Below are positions 42,247-50,962 of a stretch of DNA of 64,000 nucleotides, in pieces; the first letter of the stretch is position 1, and the number at the start of each line of letters is the position of its first letter. The position numbers and the translations under genes were made by a program. Origin of the DNA: Halorubrum vacuolatum (lineage in GTDB: Archaea; Halobacteriota; Halobacteria; Halobacteriales; Haloferacaceae). The notes below the pieces were generated by a model, which saw nothing but the letters and a program-made list of their open reading frames with translations, searched no databases and was not told where the DNA came from. The DNA lies in contig NZ_FZNQ01000001.1 of NCBI RefSeq assembly GCF_900188065.1, positions 310,001-374,000 of the forward strand, written 5' to 3'.

Positions 42247-43614
42247 TTACTGGGCGTCCCCGTCGCCGGCGTGGCGCTCGGGTCGATCGCGGGCGCTGGG
42301 ATTGGCCGACGCCCTGAACGGCACCTTCGCCATCGTCGCCTGGACGGGTTCACCGGCCACCTCGGCGAACGCGTCGGGGAGGTGCACGTCGAACGCGAGG
42401 TCGACGTCCGTTTTATATATCGAGTCGTCGAGGGGCACGTCGGTCGCGGCCTGAAGCGTCTCCGCCGGCACGAATCCGAGGCCGATGTTGGTCTCGAGCT
42501 CCGGGCTCCATCCCGCCGACGTCAGGTAGCCGCACTCCTCGCCCGTCTCGGGGTCCGAGATGAGCCAGTAGTCGGAAGGCCAGCCCGTGATCGGCTCGCC
42601 GCCCAGTTTCAGCCCGACCAGCTTGTGTGTAAACGGGAACCCGCCGTCCTCGATGACCGCACGCTGCCGTTCCAGCGCGGCCTTGCCGATGTACTCTCTG
42701 CCGCCGTCATCGGGAACGTGATAGCCGAGGTTGACCTGGAACGGCGACGTCTCGTGATCCATGTCCTGGCCCAGAGAGAGGATGCCGGCGGCGATCCGTC
42801 GGCGTCCGTTCACCGGCGTCGCGGCGCCGCCGTGAGCTTTGACCGTCTCAAGCACCGGGTTCCAGACGGCCTCCGCGTTCGCGGTCGCCTCGCGGACGTA
42901 GATCTCGAAGCCCGCCTCGCCGGAGAACCCCGTTCGGCTCACCAACACCGGGGCGCCGCCGATGGTCGCCTCCAACAGCCCGTAGTACGGTACGTCCTCG
43001 ACCGCGTCGCCGATGAGCGACTCGATCACGGATGCCGATTTCGGCCCCTGCACCTGCATCGGCGAGACGTCGATCTCGTCGATCTCGACCGCGAAGTCGT
43101 GGCCGTCGGTGACCCCCCGCAGCCACAACAGCAGGTCGGAGTCGGCGATGGAGAACCAGAACTCGTCCGTGTCGGGTCGTAACAGGACGAAGTCGTTGAG
43201 GATGCCCCCGTCGTGATCACAGCAGATGGCGTACTTTCCGGACATCGGCTCGATGTCGGTCGCATCGCGCGTGATGACGTAATCGACGAACGCCTCGGCG
43301 TCGGGGCCTTTCACACGGATCTGTCGTTCGACGGCGACGTCCCACAACGCGACGTGGTTGACCAGCAGGTCGTATTCCGCCGCCGCGCCCCCGTCTTCGG
43401 GGTTGATGTAGGCACGCGGGTGGTACATGTGGTTGTACATCGTCGCCTGATGACAGCCCTCCTCGACGGAGAGGTGCCAGAACGGCGATTTGCGTCCTCG
43501 CGTGGAGATCACGAGGTCGATGTCCGCATCGCCCGTCTGTCTGAGGTTTCGCGGTACGCTGCGGTCGGACTGGTCGATGCTCGGATGGTTCGGATGGCGC
43601 CCGGATCCCGTCAT
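42247..43614 (-). CDS. GcvT-family aminomethyltransferase-like protein, resembling DMSP demethylase DmdA
   Basis: A 455-residue folate-binding GcvT-fold protein, paralogous to the true GcvT at 59684-60847. The order of blocks resembles DmdA: HLSVEEGCHQATMYNHMYHP, NHVALWDVAVERQIRVKGPDAEAFVDYVITRD, GGILNDFVLL (with the Asp that binds folate), WFSIADSDLLLWLRGVTDG, VSPMQVQGPKSA, SRTGFSGEAGFEIYV and a C-terminal DMDHETSPFQVNLGY. DmdA moves a methyl from dimethylsulfoniopropionate to tetrahydrofolate. Haloarchaea use other C1 carriers, so the substrate here is open; a dimethylglycine- or sarcosine-type demethylase is another option. Start: an ATG before TGSGRHPNH; upstream ATGs are possible. Confidence 0.72.
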   Translation of the reverse strand: MTGSGRHPNHPSIDQSDRSVPRNLRQTGDADIDLVISTRGRKSPFWHLSVEEGCHQATMYNHMYHPRAYINPEDGGAAAEYDLLVNHVALWDVAVERQIRVKGPDAEAFVDYVITRDATDIEPMSGKYAICCDHDGGILNDFVLLRPDTDEFWFSIADSDLLLWLRGVTDGHDFAVEIDEIDVSPMQVQGPKSASVIESLIGDAVEDVPYYGLLEATIGGAPVLVSRTGFSGEAGFEIYVREATANAEAVWNPVLETVKAHGGAATPVNGRRRIAAGILSLGQDMDHETSPFQVNLGYHVPDDGGREYIGKAALERQRAVIEDGGFPFTHKLVGLKLGGEPITGWPSDYWLISDPETGEECGYLTSAGWSPELETNIGLGFVPAETLQAATDVPLDDSIYKTDVDLAFDVHLPDAFAEVAGEPVQATMAKVPFRASANPSARDRPERHAGDGDAQ

Positions 43615-43621
43615 CGTCGGG

Positions 43622-43798
43622 TTATCCGCGGGTCTCGCCGTCCCGGTCGAAAAGCGATACCCAGAGTCGTTCGAGACGGCGGGTGCCGAACGGCGGAGTA
43701 CCGCTCGCAGGGGCGTAGAACTTCGGTTCGGCGTCACGGTTTCGACCGACGGCGTCGTTTCGCTGGTGCATACACAAACATAGCCGATGGAGCCACAT
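43622..43798 (-). CDS. Possible 58-residue small protein upstream of the DmdA-like gene
   Basis: A short frame (MWLHRLCLCMHQRNDAVGRNRDAEPKFYAP ... LFDRDGETRG) ends 8 nt before the start of the DmdA-like gene. A TATA-like TTATATA at 43827-43833 stands about 30 nt before its first ATG, which would be a normal leaderless arrangement. An inner ATG (MHQRNDAV) is an alternative. No homolog is known to me; it could equally be the 5' leader of the DmdA-like mRNA. Confidence 0.25.
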   Translation of the reverse strand: MWLHRLCLCMHQRNDAVGRNRDAEPKFYAPASGTPPFGTRRLERLWVSLFDRDGETRG

Positions 43799-43826
43799 CG
43801 CTCTCGGTGTTAACCGAATAACCCAC

Positions 43827-43833
43827 TTATATA
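43827..43833 (-). promoter_or_regulatory. TATA-like box upstream of the DmdA-like gene
   Basis: TTATATA in GC-rich DNA, nearly palindromic so it could work either way; about 30 nt before the 58-codon frame on the minus strand and about 210 nt before the DmdA-like start. Confidence 0.35.
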
Positions 43834-43880
43834 CGACCGAGGCCGGACCCGCCTCGGCTCGGTCCGAATATGAACGTGGA

Positions 43881-44015
43881 TCACTGGAGATAGTCGGGCC
43901 CGTCGCCATCACAGGACCCCTCGTGTGTCTCCGCCTCCTCCCGGTCGGCGAAGAGTAGTTCACACACCTCACAGGCGTACCAGGTCATCCCGTCCCGTTT
44001 CGTCGACGTGACCAT
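43881..44015 (-). CDS. Small zinc-finger protein, 44 residues (DUF7128-like)
   Basis: MVTSTKRDGMTWYACEVCELLFADREEAETHEGSC is followed by an acidic tail ending in PDYLQ. Cys15, Cys18, His31 and Cys35 make a C2HC zinc finger. The pattern is that of a very common haloarchaeal small-protein family (DUF7128-like). The start is the ATG before VTSTKRDG; an ATG 15 nt upstream would add MVPLR. Function unknown; such single fingers may bind nucleic acid or proteins. Hidden within longer spurious frames, hence easy to miss. Confidence 0.75.
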   Translation of the reverse strand: MVTSTKRDGMTWYACEVCELLFADREEAETHEGSCDGDGPDYLQ

Positions 44016-44066
44016 GCGTAGTGGTACCATGTCAGGGGTAAAACCGTTGTCGCCGCCACACGCTTC

Positions 44067-44111
44067 CGACGCCGACCGTCCCGAGCCCCCTCGACGCCGA
44101 CCGTCCCGAGC
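44067..44111. repeat. Direct repeat upstream of cdc48
   Basis: The 20-mer CGACGCCGACCGTCCCGAGC occurs at 44067-44086 and 44092-44111, period 25 nt, in the noncoding gap between the zinc-finger gene and cdc48. Confidence 0.7.
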
Positions 44112-44172
44112 ACCACCGGTCGGCCCCGACGCATCGGGCAAGCGTAAAGGGTGACGCGCCGCTATCGGATAT

Positions 44173-46503
44173 ATGAACGATACCCCTGGCGTCCGGCTCA
44201 CGGTTCGTGCGGCCGAAAAGCGGGACGCGGGACGCGGTATCGCCCGGCTCCCCGAATCCGCCCGACGGCGACTCGGCCTCCTCAGCGGTGACACCGTCCG
44301 GATCGAAGGCGATCGCACGACGGTTGCGAAGGTGTGGCCCGGCGGGCCCGACGCCCATGACGGCTCCATACTCATCGACGCCGACACCCGCGCGAACGCC
44401 GGCGTGAAAGTCGGCGACACCGTACACGTCGTCCCCATCGACGTCGCGGACGCCCAGCGGGTCACCTTCGCCGCACCGGCGCGGCTCGCGACCGTCGACG
44501 TCAGCCGCGAGGCGGTCGAGCGGGCGCTCGCCCGTGACCTCCGTGACCGGCCGATCACGCGCGGCGAGGCGGTCCACGTCGAGCGGCTCGGCGGGCTCCG
44601 CTTCGTCGTCGCCGGCTGTGAGCCGTCCGGCACGGTTCGGATCGTCGATAGAACCAATGTGCGTGTCAGCTACCGCGAGGACGACTCGGACGCGACGTCG
44701 AGTTCGGGGTCAAGCTCGTCGACGTCGGACGCCTCCGGGAGCAGGTCGTCGGGACGAGGGTCGTCCGAAGCCGCGGGGGGTGACTCCGGAACCGGAGCTG
44801 GGACCGGAACCGATGGTGCCGCAGGGTCGCGATCGGGGAGCCGACGTGGCTCCGGCCGCTCCTCGCCCGTCGGTTCGGGTCCCGACGACGTGGAGCCACC
44901 GGCGGAACACACCGCGGGGGCGACCTACGAGGACATCGGCGGGCTCGATGAGGAGTTGGAGTTGGTCCGTGAGACGATCGAGCTGCCGTTGTCGGAGCCG
45001 GACGTCTTCACCCGGCTCGGGATCGACCCGCCGAAGGGCGTGCTGTTGTACGGCCCGCCCGGCACGGGCAAGACGCTCATCGCGCGCGCCGTCGCCAACG
45101 AGGTGGACGCGACGTTCATCACCATCGACGGCCCCGAGATCATGTCGAAATATAAAGGCGAGAGCGAGGAGCGGCTCCGCGAGCGGTTCCAGCGGGCGAG
45201 CGAGCAGGCGCCCGCCATCATCTTCTTCGATGAGATCGACTCGATCGCCGGCAAACGCGACGACGGCGGCGACGTGGAGAACCGCGTCGTCGGCCAGTTG
45301 CTCTCGCTCATGGACGGCCTCGACGCCCGCGGCGACGTGATCGTCCTCGGGGCGACCAACCGCGTCGACAGCCTCGATCCGGCGCTCCGGCGCGGCGGCC
45401 GGTTCGACCGCGAGATCGAGATCGGCGTCCCCGGCGAGGCCGGACGCCGGCAGATCCTCGACGTCCACACGCGACGGATGCCGCTCGCCGAGGACGTCGA
45501 CCTCGACCGGATCGCCGCCCGCACCCACGGCTTCGTCGGCGCCGACATCGAGGGGCTCGCACAGGAGGCCGCGATGGTCGCGTTACGACGCGCCCGCGCG
45601 AGCGATTCGACCGCCCTCTCGGAAGTGACGGTCGGGAAGGCCGACTTCGAGGCGGCCCACGCCTCGGTCGAGCCGAGCGCCATGCGCGAGTACGTCGCCG
45701 AGCAGCCGACGACGGACTTCGACGACGTCGGCGGGCTTGAGGAGGCAAAGGAGAAGCTCGCGCGGGCGGTGACGTGGCCGCTCTCGTACGCGCCGCTGTT
45801 TTCGGCCGCCAACGCGGACCCCCCGACGGGCGTGTTATTACACGGCCCGCCGGGGACGGGAAAGACGCTTCTCGCGCGGGCGATCGCCGGCGAGAGCGGG
45901 GTCAACTTCATCGAGGTCGCCGGTCCCGAGCTGCTCGACCGCTACGTCGGCGAGTCCGAAAAGGCCGTTCGGGACCTCTTCGATCGGGCCCGTCAGGCGG
46001 CACCCGCGATCGTCTTTTTCGACGAGATCGACGCGGTCGCGGCCGACCGCGACGGGGCCGGTGGCGGCGACTCCGGCGTGAGCGAGCGGGTCGTCTCACA
46101 GCTGTTGACGGAGCTGGATCGCGCGAGCGACAACCCGAACCTCGTCGTGCTCGCGGCGACGAACCGTCGGATGGCGCTCGATCCCGCCCTGCTCAGGCCG
46201 GGACGATTGGAGACGCATGTGGAGGTTCCAGAGCCCGACCGCGACGCGCGCCGGAAGGTGTTCGCGGTCCACACCGAGGGGAAGCCGCTCGTCGACGGGG
46301 TCGATCTCGATCGGCTGGCCGACGAGACCGAGGGCTTCTCCGGCGCGGAGATCGCCTCAGTCTGCCGTGAGGCGGCCCTGCAGGCGATAGAACGGGTCGC
46401 CGACGAACACGGGGAGGCGGCGAACGACCACGCCGACGAGATCGGGGTTACCGACGACGACTTCAGCGCCGCACTCTCGACAGTGCGGGCCTCACGAGCG
46501 TAG
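44173..46503 (+). CDS. CDC48/VAT-type AAA ATPase with long N-D1 linker
   Basis: A 776-residue double-ring AAA unfoldase. The N domain (about 1-168) has the double-psi barrel pattern ([30 protein letters not shown]). D1 has Walker [15 protein letters not shown] near 294 and [10 protein letters not shown] near 352; D2 has [14 protein letters not shown] near 558 and [10 protein letters not shown] near 617, with arginine fingers in each. It extracts and unfolds proteins for the proteasome and quality control. Unusual: residues about 169-247 are a Ser/Gly/Arg/Asp low-complexity linker, far longer than the usual N-D1 linker. Its 3' end runs into a tandem repeat. Haloarchaea often carry several CDC48 paralogs. 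Confidence 0.93.
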   Translation: MNDTPGVRLTVRAAEKRDAGRGIARLPESARRRLGLLSGDTVRIEGDRTTVAKVWPGGPDAHDGSILIDADTRANAGVKVGDTVHVVPIDVADAQRVTFAAPARLATVDVSREAVERALARDLRDRPITRGEAVHVERLGGLRFVVAGCEPSGTVRIVDRTNVRVSYREDDSDATSSSGSSSSTSDASGSRSSGRGSSEAAGGDSGTGAGTGTDGAAGSRSGSRRGSGRSSPVGSGPDDVEPPAEHTAGATYEDIGGLDEELELVRETIELPLSEPDVFTRLGIDPPKGVLLYGPPGTGKTLIARAVANEVDATFITIDGPEIMSKYKGESEERLRERFQRASEQAPAIIFFDEIDSIAGKRDDGGDVENRVVGQLLSLMDGLDARGDVIVLGATNRVDSLDPALRRGGRFDREIEIGVPGEAGRRQILDVHTRRMPLAEDVDLDRIAARTHGFVGADIEGLAQEAAMVALRRARASDSTALSEVTVGKADFEAAHASVEPSAMREYVAEQPTTDFDDVGGLEEAKEKLARAVTWPLSYAPLFSAANADPPTGVLLHGPPGTGKTLLARAIAGESGVNFIEVAGPELLDRYVGESEKAVRDLFDRARQAAPAIVFFDEIDAVAADRDGAGGGDSGVSERVVSQLLTELDRASDNPNLVVLAATNRRMALDPALLRPGRLETHVEVPEPDRDARRKVFAVHTEGKPLVDGVDLDRLADETEGFSGAEIASVCREAALQAIERVADEHGEAANDHADEIGVTDDDFSAALSTVRASRA

Positions 46504-46588
46504 ACCGGGCCTCACGAGCGCGGATCGGGCGGGCCGCACGAGCGCGGATCGGGCGGGCCGCACGAGCGCGGATCGGGCGAACCGCGCG
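46486..46588. repeat. Tandem repeat across the cdc48 stop codon
   Basis: Units CGGGCCTCACGAGCGTAGAC (46486), CGGGCCTCACGAGCGCGGAT (46506), a 24-nt form CGGGCGGGCCGCACGAGCGC (46526 and 46550) and a decayed unit at 46574. The first unit contains the TAG stop, and a single base difference (TAG against CGG) separates it from the others. Confidence 0.8.
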
Positions 46589-46651
46589 GACCCAGAACCG
46601 CTCACCGCCGGCGCGGGCAACGCCTTTGGTCGGTCCGTACATACCGTCTCC

Positions 46652-47581
46652 ATGGCCGGCGAGGGATCCGGCGTCGATGCCGACGACACCCCGACCGTCC
46701 GTGGGCTCGCGAGGAGCGCCGCCGCGGCGATCCGCTCGCGACCACCCCTCGACCTGTTCCTCGTCGCGATCCCGCTGCCGCTGCTTCTCGTCGCGCTCTC
46801 GGTGCTCCCCGGCACGGAGACGTGGCGATTCTCGCTCGCCGCCGAGGGCGTCCTCGAAAGTCGAACGACGCTGTGGACCGCCTTCGCCTCCAGTTTCGTC
46901 CACACCTCCGGAACCCATCTCATCGACAATGTGGTGAACTACTGGTTGCTCGTCGGGGTCGCATATCCGCTGTCCGTGATCGCGGGGTGGCGACGGCGGC
47001 TGCTCTACTCGATGGTGATCTACCTCACCGTCGTTCCGCTCGCCTCCGCGTGGACGACGCTCGCGATCCTCGGCACGGTGACGAACGCCCCGGCGGCCGG
47101 GTTCTCGGACGTCAACGGCGCGCTGCTCGGCTACCTCGTCGTCGTCTGGTTCGTCGCGCTGTCGCGTGAGGGTCCGTCGGCTGGTGACGCCGCCACACCG
47201 GCAGCCGCCGACGTCGACGCCCGCTGGTCGATCGTCGTCGCCCTCGGAGCCCTCACGGTCGTCTTTCTCGCCCCGGGCGGCGTCTCCTACTTTCCGCCGC
47301 TGCCGTCCATCGCCGCCGCATTCGCCATCGCGACGGCCGTCGCTGCCGTCGGCCTCCTCGGCACCGTCGGACGGCCCCGGATCGGCGGACTCGACCTCCC
47401 GGCGGCGCGCGAACTGCTCTACGTGACCGCCGGAAGCGTCGCGTTCGCCGGGATCCTCGGGTCGCTCGTCTTCGTGCCGTTCGGGAGCAACGTCTACGCG
47501 CACCTCGTCGGGTTCGTCGTCGGGTTCATCGTGCCGTACGTGGCGTTCGTAGTCGTCGGCCGGTCAGCCACGCCGGCGTGA
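46652..47581 (+). CDS. Rhomboid-like intramembrane protein
   Basis: A 309-residue membrane protein with an acidic 30-residue cytoplasmic start and seven or so helices. It has the rhomboid pattern: FVHTSGTHLIDNVVNYWLL (about 87-105, in the place of the HxxxN element), a serine loop GFSDVNGALLGYLVV near 151-165, and a histidine in AHLVGFVVGFIVPY near 283-296. In a classical rhomboid protease the serine sits in GxSG; here it is GFSD, so catalysis is plausible but not assured, and an inactive relative is possible. No substrate is known. Single gene between cdc48 and a thioesterase. Confidence 0.68.
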   Translation: MAGEGSGVDADDTPTVRGLARSAAAAIRSRPPLDLFLVAIPLPLLLVALSVLPGTETWRFSLAAEGVLESRTTLWTAFASSFVHTSGTHLIDNVVNYWLLVGVAYPLSVIAGWRRRLLYSMVIYLTVVPLASAWTTLAILGTVTNAPAAGFSDVNGALLGYLVVVWFVALSREGPSAGDAATPAAADVDARWSIVVALGALTVVFLAPGGVSYFPPLPSIAAAFAIATAVAAVGLLGTVGRPRIGGLDLPAARELLYVTAGSVAFAGILGSLVFVPFGSNVYAHLVGFVVGFIVPYVAFVVVGRSATPA

Positions 47582-47600
47582 GCGTCCCTGAGGGACCATG

Positions 47601-47630
47601 CGGTGGTTTGCGGTGGTTTGGGGTGATTTC
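47601..47630. repeat. 10-bp tandem repeat after the rhomboid-like gene
   Basis: CGGTGGTTTG occurs twice exactly (47601-47610, 47611-47620) and once decayed (47621-47630), 20 nt downstream of the stop. Confidence 0.6.
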
Positions 47631-47637
47631 GACTCGC

Positions 47638-48102
47638 TTACCCGCGGAACAGCCGGAAGGAGCCCTGGCCGACGACGACCGCCTTCGTTGCGCCATCATC
47701 GTCGGTGCTCGTCACCCGCATGTCGCTCACCCCGATGGAGCCACCGGCGCGGACGACGTGCGCCTCCGCGCGGAGGTCGCCGGTCGCGGGCCGCAGGTAG
47801 TTCGTGTTGAGATTCACCGTCGCGACGCCGCCGGCGAGCGGATCGTCGAACGTCGTCCGCTGGGCGATCCCGCCCGCGGTGTCGATCAGCGTTGCGGCGA
47901 CCCCGCCGTGGATGGTGCGACCGTCCTCGTTCGTCAGTTTCTCCGCGAACGGTATGGAGAGGACGATCCGGCCACGTTCGGCGGCGTCAACGCGCGTATT
48001 CAGCCAGGAGAGGTAGCCGTGCTCCTCCTCGATCCGCCGCCGGATGAACGAGACCGCGTCCTCCGCGAGCGGCTCGGCGTCGTCCGGGTCGAACTCGTGC
48101 AT
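47638..48102 (-). CDS. PaaI-type hotdog thioesterase
   Basis: A 154-residue acyl-CoA thioesterase. The hotdog core is complete: RRIEEEHGYLSWLNTRVDAAERGRIVLSIPFAEKLTN (about 22-58), the catalytic helix with IHGGVAATLIDTAGGIAQRTTF (about 64-85; D75 likely), VATVNLNTNYLRPATGDLRAEAHVVRAGGSIGVSDMRVT (about 93-131). Family members hydrolyse aryl- or acyl-CoA thioesters. Start at the ATG before HEFDPDDAEP. Convergent with the rhomboid-like gene; lies downstream of the M23-like gene on the same strand. Confidence 0.88.
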   Translation of the reverse strand: MHEFDPDDAEPLAEDAVSFIRRRIEEEHGYLSWLNTRVDAAERGRIVLSIPFAEKLTNEDGRTIHGGVAATLIDTAGGIAQRTTFDDPLAGGVATVNLNTNYLRPATGDLRAEAHVVRAGGSIGVSDMRVTSTDDDGATKAVVVGQGSFRLFRG

Positions 48103-48152
48103 ATTCCGGGCTCGCGGGGCGGGGGTTTGTACGCACCGGAACGTCGCGGCGG

Positions 48153-49091
48153 CTATCGACCGACACCCAGTCGGATCGGGTCCTCGATCGGTCGGATCGT
48201 CACCGTCACCGCCTCGCCGACCCCGAAGGCAGCGTCCGGGCAGACCAGTTTGACGCCGATCCGCTCGCGGCGCGACGCGAAAAGCGACAGCCCGACGATC
48301 CGCTCCCCGTTCGCACACACCGCCACCGGGTCCCAATCGATCCCTCGTCCCTGCCGGCGACCAACCCGTGTGCCCAACAGCGTGATGCCGCCGGCGTCAT
48401 CCCCCTGTGTGACGCCGCCGTCCTCCACAGCCTTCGCCCCGGCGCGAGGAAACGTGCCGCCAGCCGCATAGTGGGTGAGTCCGCCGTCGAGCGGAATGCC
48501 CTCGTCGCTCGCCAGCGCGGCGAACCGGTCCGCCGTTTCATGCGGTCGTCGCGGGGTATCGAGCACGACGTGTGCCGGGCCGCGCTCGACGACCGTCCCC
48601 CGCCCGCTCCAGGCCACCGGTTCCACGTCGACGTCGATGTCGACCGGAAGGGAGCCGCTCGCTCGAAGGGGATTCTGCCCCGGCGGCCGAAAGCCGAGAT
48701 GCACGTGATCGGCGACCCACCGGCCGAAAAAGCCCGAGCGCGTGGTCGGTCCGAGGTCGTCGCCGACGCCGACGCGGTCGCCCGGCTCGACCGCCGGGAC
48801 GACGTGGAGCACGCGGGCGGTCGTGCCGGGTTCCGCACCCACGGTCGCACAGTAGTCCGCCGCGAGGTCGATGACGATCACGTGGTCGGTGTCGGCGGCG
48901 TACGGCCGGTTCGGACAGCCGACCGTATGGGTCTCCAGAACGGTTCCGGCCACCGGTGAGATCCCCCGCCCATCGCCCGGATAGAGGTCGATGGCCCGGG
49001 CGTCGTCGTGTTCCGGGTAAGGGGAGTTGAACCGCGAGAACCGCCGGTAGCGGTGAAGAATTCCGCGCGGGAGCGTGACCGTGGCCGTCAC
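48153..49091 (-). CDS. Haloarchaeal protein with a peptidase M23-like core, unknown function
   Basis: A 312-residue protein without signal peptide. The first half resembles a LytM/M23 fold: SPYPEHDDARAIDLYPGDGRGISPVAGTVLETHTVG (about 23-58) and VADHVHLGFRPPGQNPL (about 124-140; HVHLG in place of HxHxE). The second half (160-312) is a beta-rich region I cannot name. Archaea lack murein, so a binding or carbohydrate-related role is more likely than peptidoglycan cleavage; this is speculative. The start overlaps the histidine-kinase stop by 4 nt, so it is in the kinase operon. Confidence 0.6.
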   Translation of the reverse strand: MTATVTLPRGILHRYRRFSRFNSPYPEHDDARAIDLYPGDGRGISPVAGTVLETHTVGCPNRPYAADTDHVIVIDLAADYCATVGAEPGTTARVLHVVPAVEPGDRVGVGDDLGPTTRSGFFGRWVADHVHLGFRPPGQNPLRASGSLPVDIDVDVEPVAWSGRGTVVERGPAHVVLDTPRRPHETADRFAALASDEGIPLDGGLTHYAAGGTFPRAGAKAVEDGGVTQGDDAGGITLLGTRVGRRQGRGIDWDPVAVCANGERIVGLSLFASRRERIGVKLVCPDAAFGVGEAVTVTIRPIEDPIRLGVGR

Positions 49092-50962
49092 GTCCGGTCC
49101 ATGCCTGCGTGGCCGCCGGTTCCCTCGGTCTTCGACACCGCATCGCCGTTTCCCTCGGTTCCCGACACGGAACCGGTGGCAGCTTCCGCGTCGGTCCCTT
49201 CAACGTCCGGTTCCTCCCCAACAGTCGGTTCCCCCCGGGGTCCCTCGGCGTCGGCCCCCGTGTCAGCTCCCGCGTCGGCATCCCCGTCCGTGTCGGCGAG
49301 GGCGATCGCATCGATGCAGAATCGGGCGCCGCCCGCCTCTCCCTCCTCGGCAACGATCGACCAGCCGTGTGCCTCGACGATGTCGCCGACGATGGCGAGC
49401 CCGAGCCCCGTGCCCCCGCCGAGCGAAACGCCGCGATCGAACACCCGCGTCCGTTCGTCATCCGGGATGCCGGGCCCGTCGTCCTCGATAGCGATCCGGG
49501 CGGTGGTATCGCCACGCTCGATTCGGACCTGAACCGAGACGTCCTCGCCGCCGTGTTCGACCGCGTTTCGGAACAGGTTCGCGAGGAGCTGTGCGAGCCG
49601 GTCGGGGTCCGCCTGAATCGTCGCATCCCCGTCGATCGAGAGGGTCGCCTCCGCGGTCTCCAGCCGCGACCAGACGGTTCGGACGGTCGCATCCACGGAG
49701 ACCGCATCGAGCGAGTCAACCGCCTCCCCCGCGGTCGCGAGCGAGAGCAACCCGTCGATCAGGTCGTCCATCTGCGCGTGGGCCTCGGCCGCCCGTTCCA
49801 GCGCCATCTCCCGCTCATCTGGCACGTGTCTCGCGAGTTCGACCGCGGCCGTGGCGGCCGCAAGCGGGTTTCGAAGGTCGTGGCTGACCACCCCCGCGAA
49901 GTCCTCCAGCCGCTCGTTCTGCCGTTCGAGCTGTTCCTCGCGTCGCTCGAGTTCCTCCTGGCGGCGCTCACGCGCCGTCACGTCACGGAGCAGGAAGACG
50001 TGTCCCCGATCGGCACCGCGTGGGTCGCGGATCGGATCCTCCTGCACGTCGAAGTAGCGCCCGTCGATCTCGATCGGTTGCCCCCGGTCGGAGTCGAGCA
50101 GGGGGAGCAGCGTGGAGAGGGTCAAGTCGGCCGCGTCGTGCGGAAGCAACCGCTCGGCGGCGGGATTGAGGTCGCGAATTCGGCCGTCCGAGCCGGCGAC
50201 GATGACCGGGTCCTGCATCACCTCGACGGCGGTGTCGCGCGCGGCGATCGTCGCATCGAGGGTCCCGAGCCAGAACACGGTTCCGTAGAGGAAGACCCCG
50301 TGAAGCACGAACGCGACCGGCGTCCAATCGAGGAAGCCGAAGCTTCCGACGTCGAAGACGGTAGCGACCCCGGCGACGAGCGGAAACGTCGCGCCGAGCA
50401 GCAGCAGAAACGTCTGGAGCCGGTATCGATTGCCGATCCGATGATAGACGTCGAGGGCGACCAGCACGCCGACGAGATACAGCGCGTACGCGTAGAGGAG
50501 AAACGCGACACCGGCGGGACCGATCCCGAGTTCCAAGAGCGTGAACGGGCCGTCCTGGACGGCCTCGAAGGACCGCCGAGCGAGTCCGTGGGTTCGGCTC
50601 GACCACGCGAGCAGCACCCAGATCACCGCCGGTGCCGCGAGCGCGACGATCCAGCGTTCGGTTCGCCAGCGGTCGTAGCCGCCGTACGCGAACGCGAAGC
50701 TGACCCAGAGGATCGGGAGGGCGGCCACGAGCGGCGTGGCGAGCTGGAGGGCGATCGCCATCACGTCGGCGGAGGAGGCGGCGATCCGCACGGCATAGAG
50801 GAGGGAGACCCCGGCGGCGGCCGCGAGATAGAACGCGACCTCGATCCCGCCCGGCTCGTCGCGTTCGAGCCACGCGTCCCGCGCGAGCCAGAGGGCCACG
50901 ACGCCCACGACCACGCAGACGAACAGGTAGACCCTGACGGGTAACGCGGCGAGGTCGCTCAT
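49088..50962 (-). CDS. Sensor histidine kinase with seven-helix membrane domain and PAS
   Basis: A 624-residue haloarchaeal kinase. Helices 1-7 occupy about residues 5-215 (N-terminal 7TM type). A PAS domain follows (about 235-325: VEVMQDPVIVAGSDGRIRDLNPAAERLL), then a coiled coil (ERREEQLERQNERLEDFAG), HisKA with the phospho-acceptor His in VVSHDLRNPL near 361, and HATPase_c with LLANLFRNAVEHGGE, EDDGPGIP and GGGTGLGLAIV. An Asp/Gly/Glu-rich tail of about 85 residues ends the protein; this is longer than usual. No response regulator is adjacent. The signal is unknown; a membrane-soluble or light-related ligand is possible. Start is the ATG before SDLAALPVR. Confidence 0.88.
   Translation of the reverse strand: MSDLAALPVRVYLFVCVVVGVVALWLARDAWLERDEPGGIEVAFYLAAAAGVSLLYAVRIAASSADVMAIALQLATPLVAALPILWVSFAFAYGGYDRWRTERWIVALAAPAVIWVLLAWSSRTHGLARRSFEAVQDGPFTLLELGIGPAGVAFLLYAYALYLVGVLVALDVYHRIGNRYRLQTFLLLLGATFPLVAGVATVFDVGSFGFLDWTPVAFVLHGVFLYGTVFWLGTLDATIAARDTAVEVMQDPVIVAGSDGRIRDLNPAAERLLPHDAADLTLSTLLPLLDSDRGQPIEIDGRYFDVQEDPIRDPRGADRGHVFLLRDVTARERRQEELERREEQLERQNERLEDFAGVVSHDLRNPLAAATAAVELARHVPDEREMALERAAEAHAQMDDLIDGLLSLATAGEAVDSLDAVSVDATVRTVWSRLETAEATLSIDGDATIQADPDRLAQLLANLFRNAVEHGGEDVSVQVRIERGDTTARIAIEDDGPGIPDDERTRVFDRGVSLGGGTGLGLAIVGDIVEAHGWSIVAEEGEAGGARFCIDAIALADTDGDADAGADTGADAEGPRGEPTVGEEPDVEGTDAEAATGSVSGTEGNGDAVSKTEGTGGHAGMDRT

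Noticed and set aside
46486-46588. CRISPR-like array or recombination attachment site
   Set aside because: Units of 20 and 24 nt abut with no spacers and no integrase is present; it is a slippage-type repeat.
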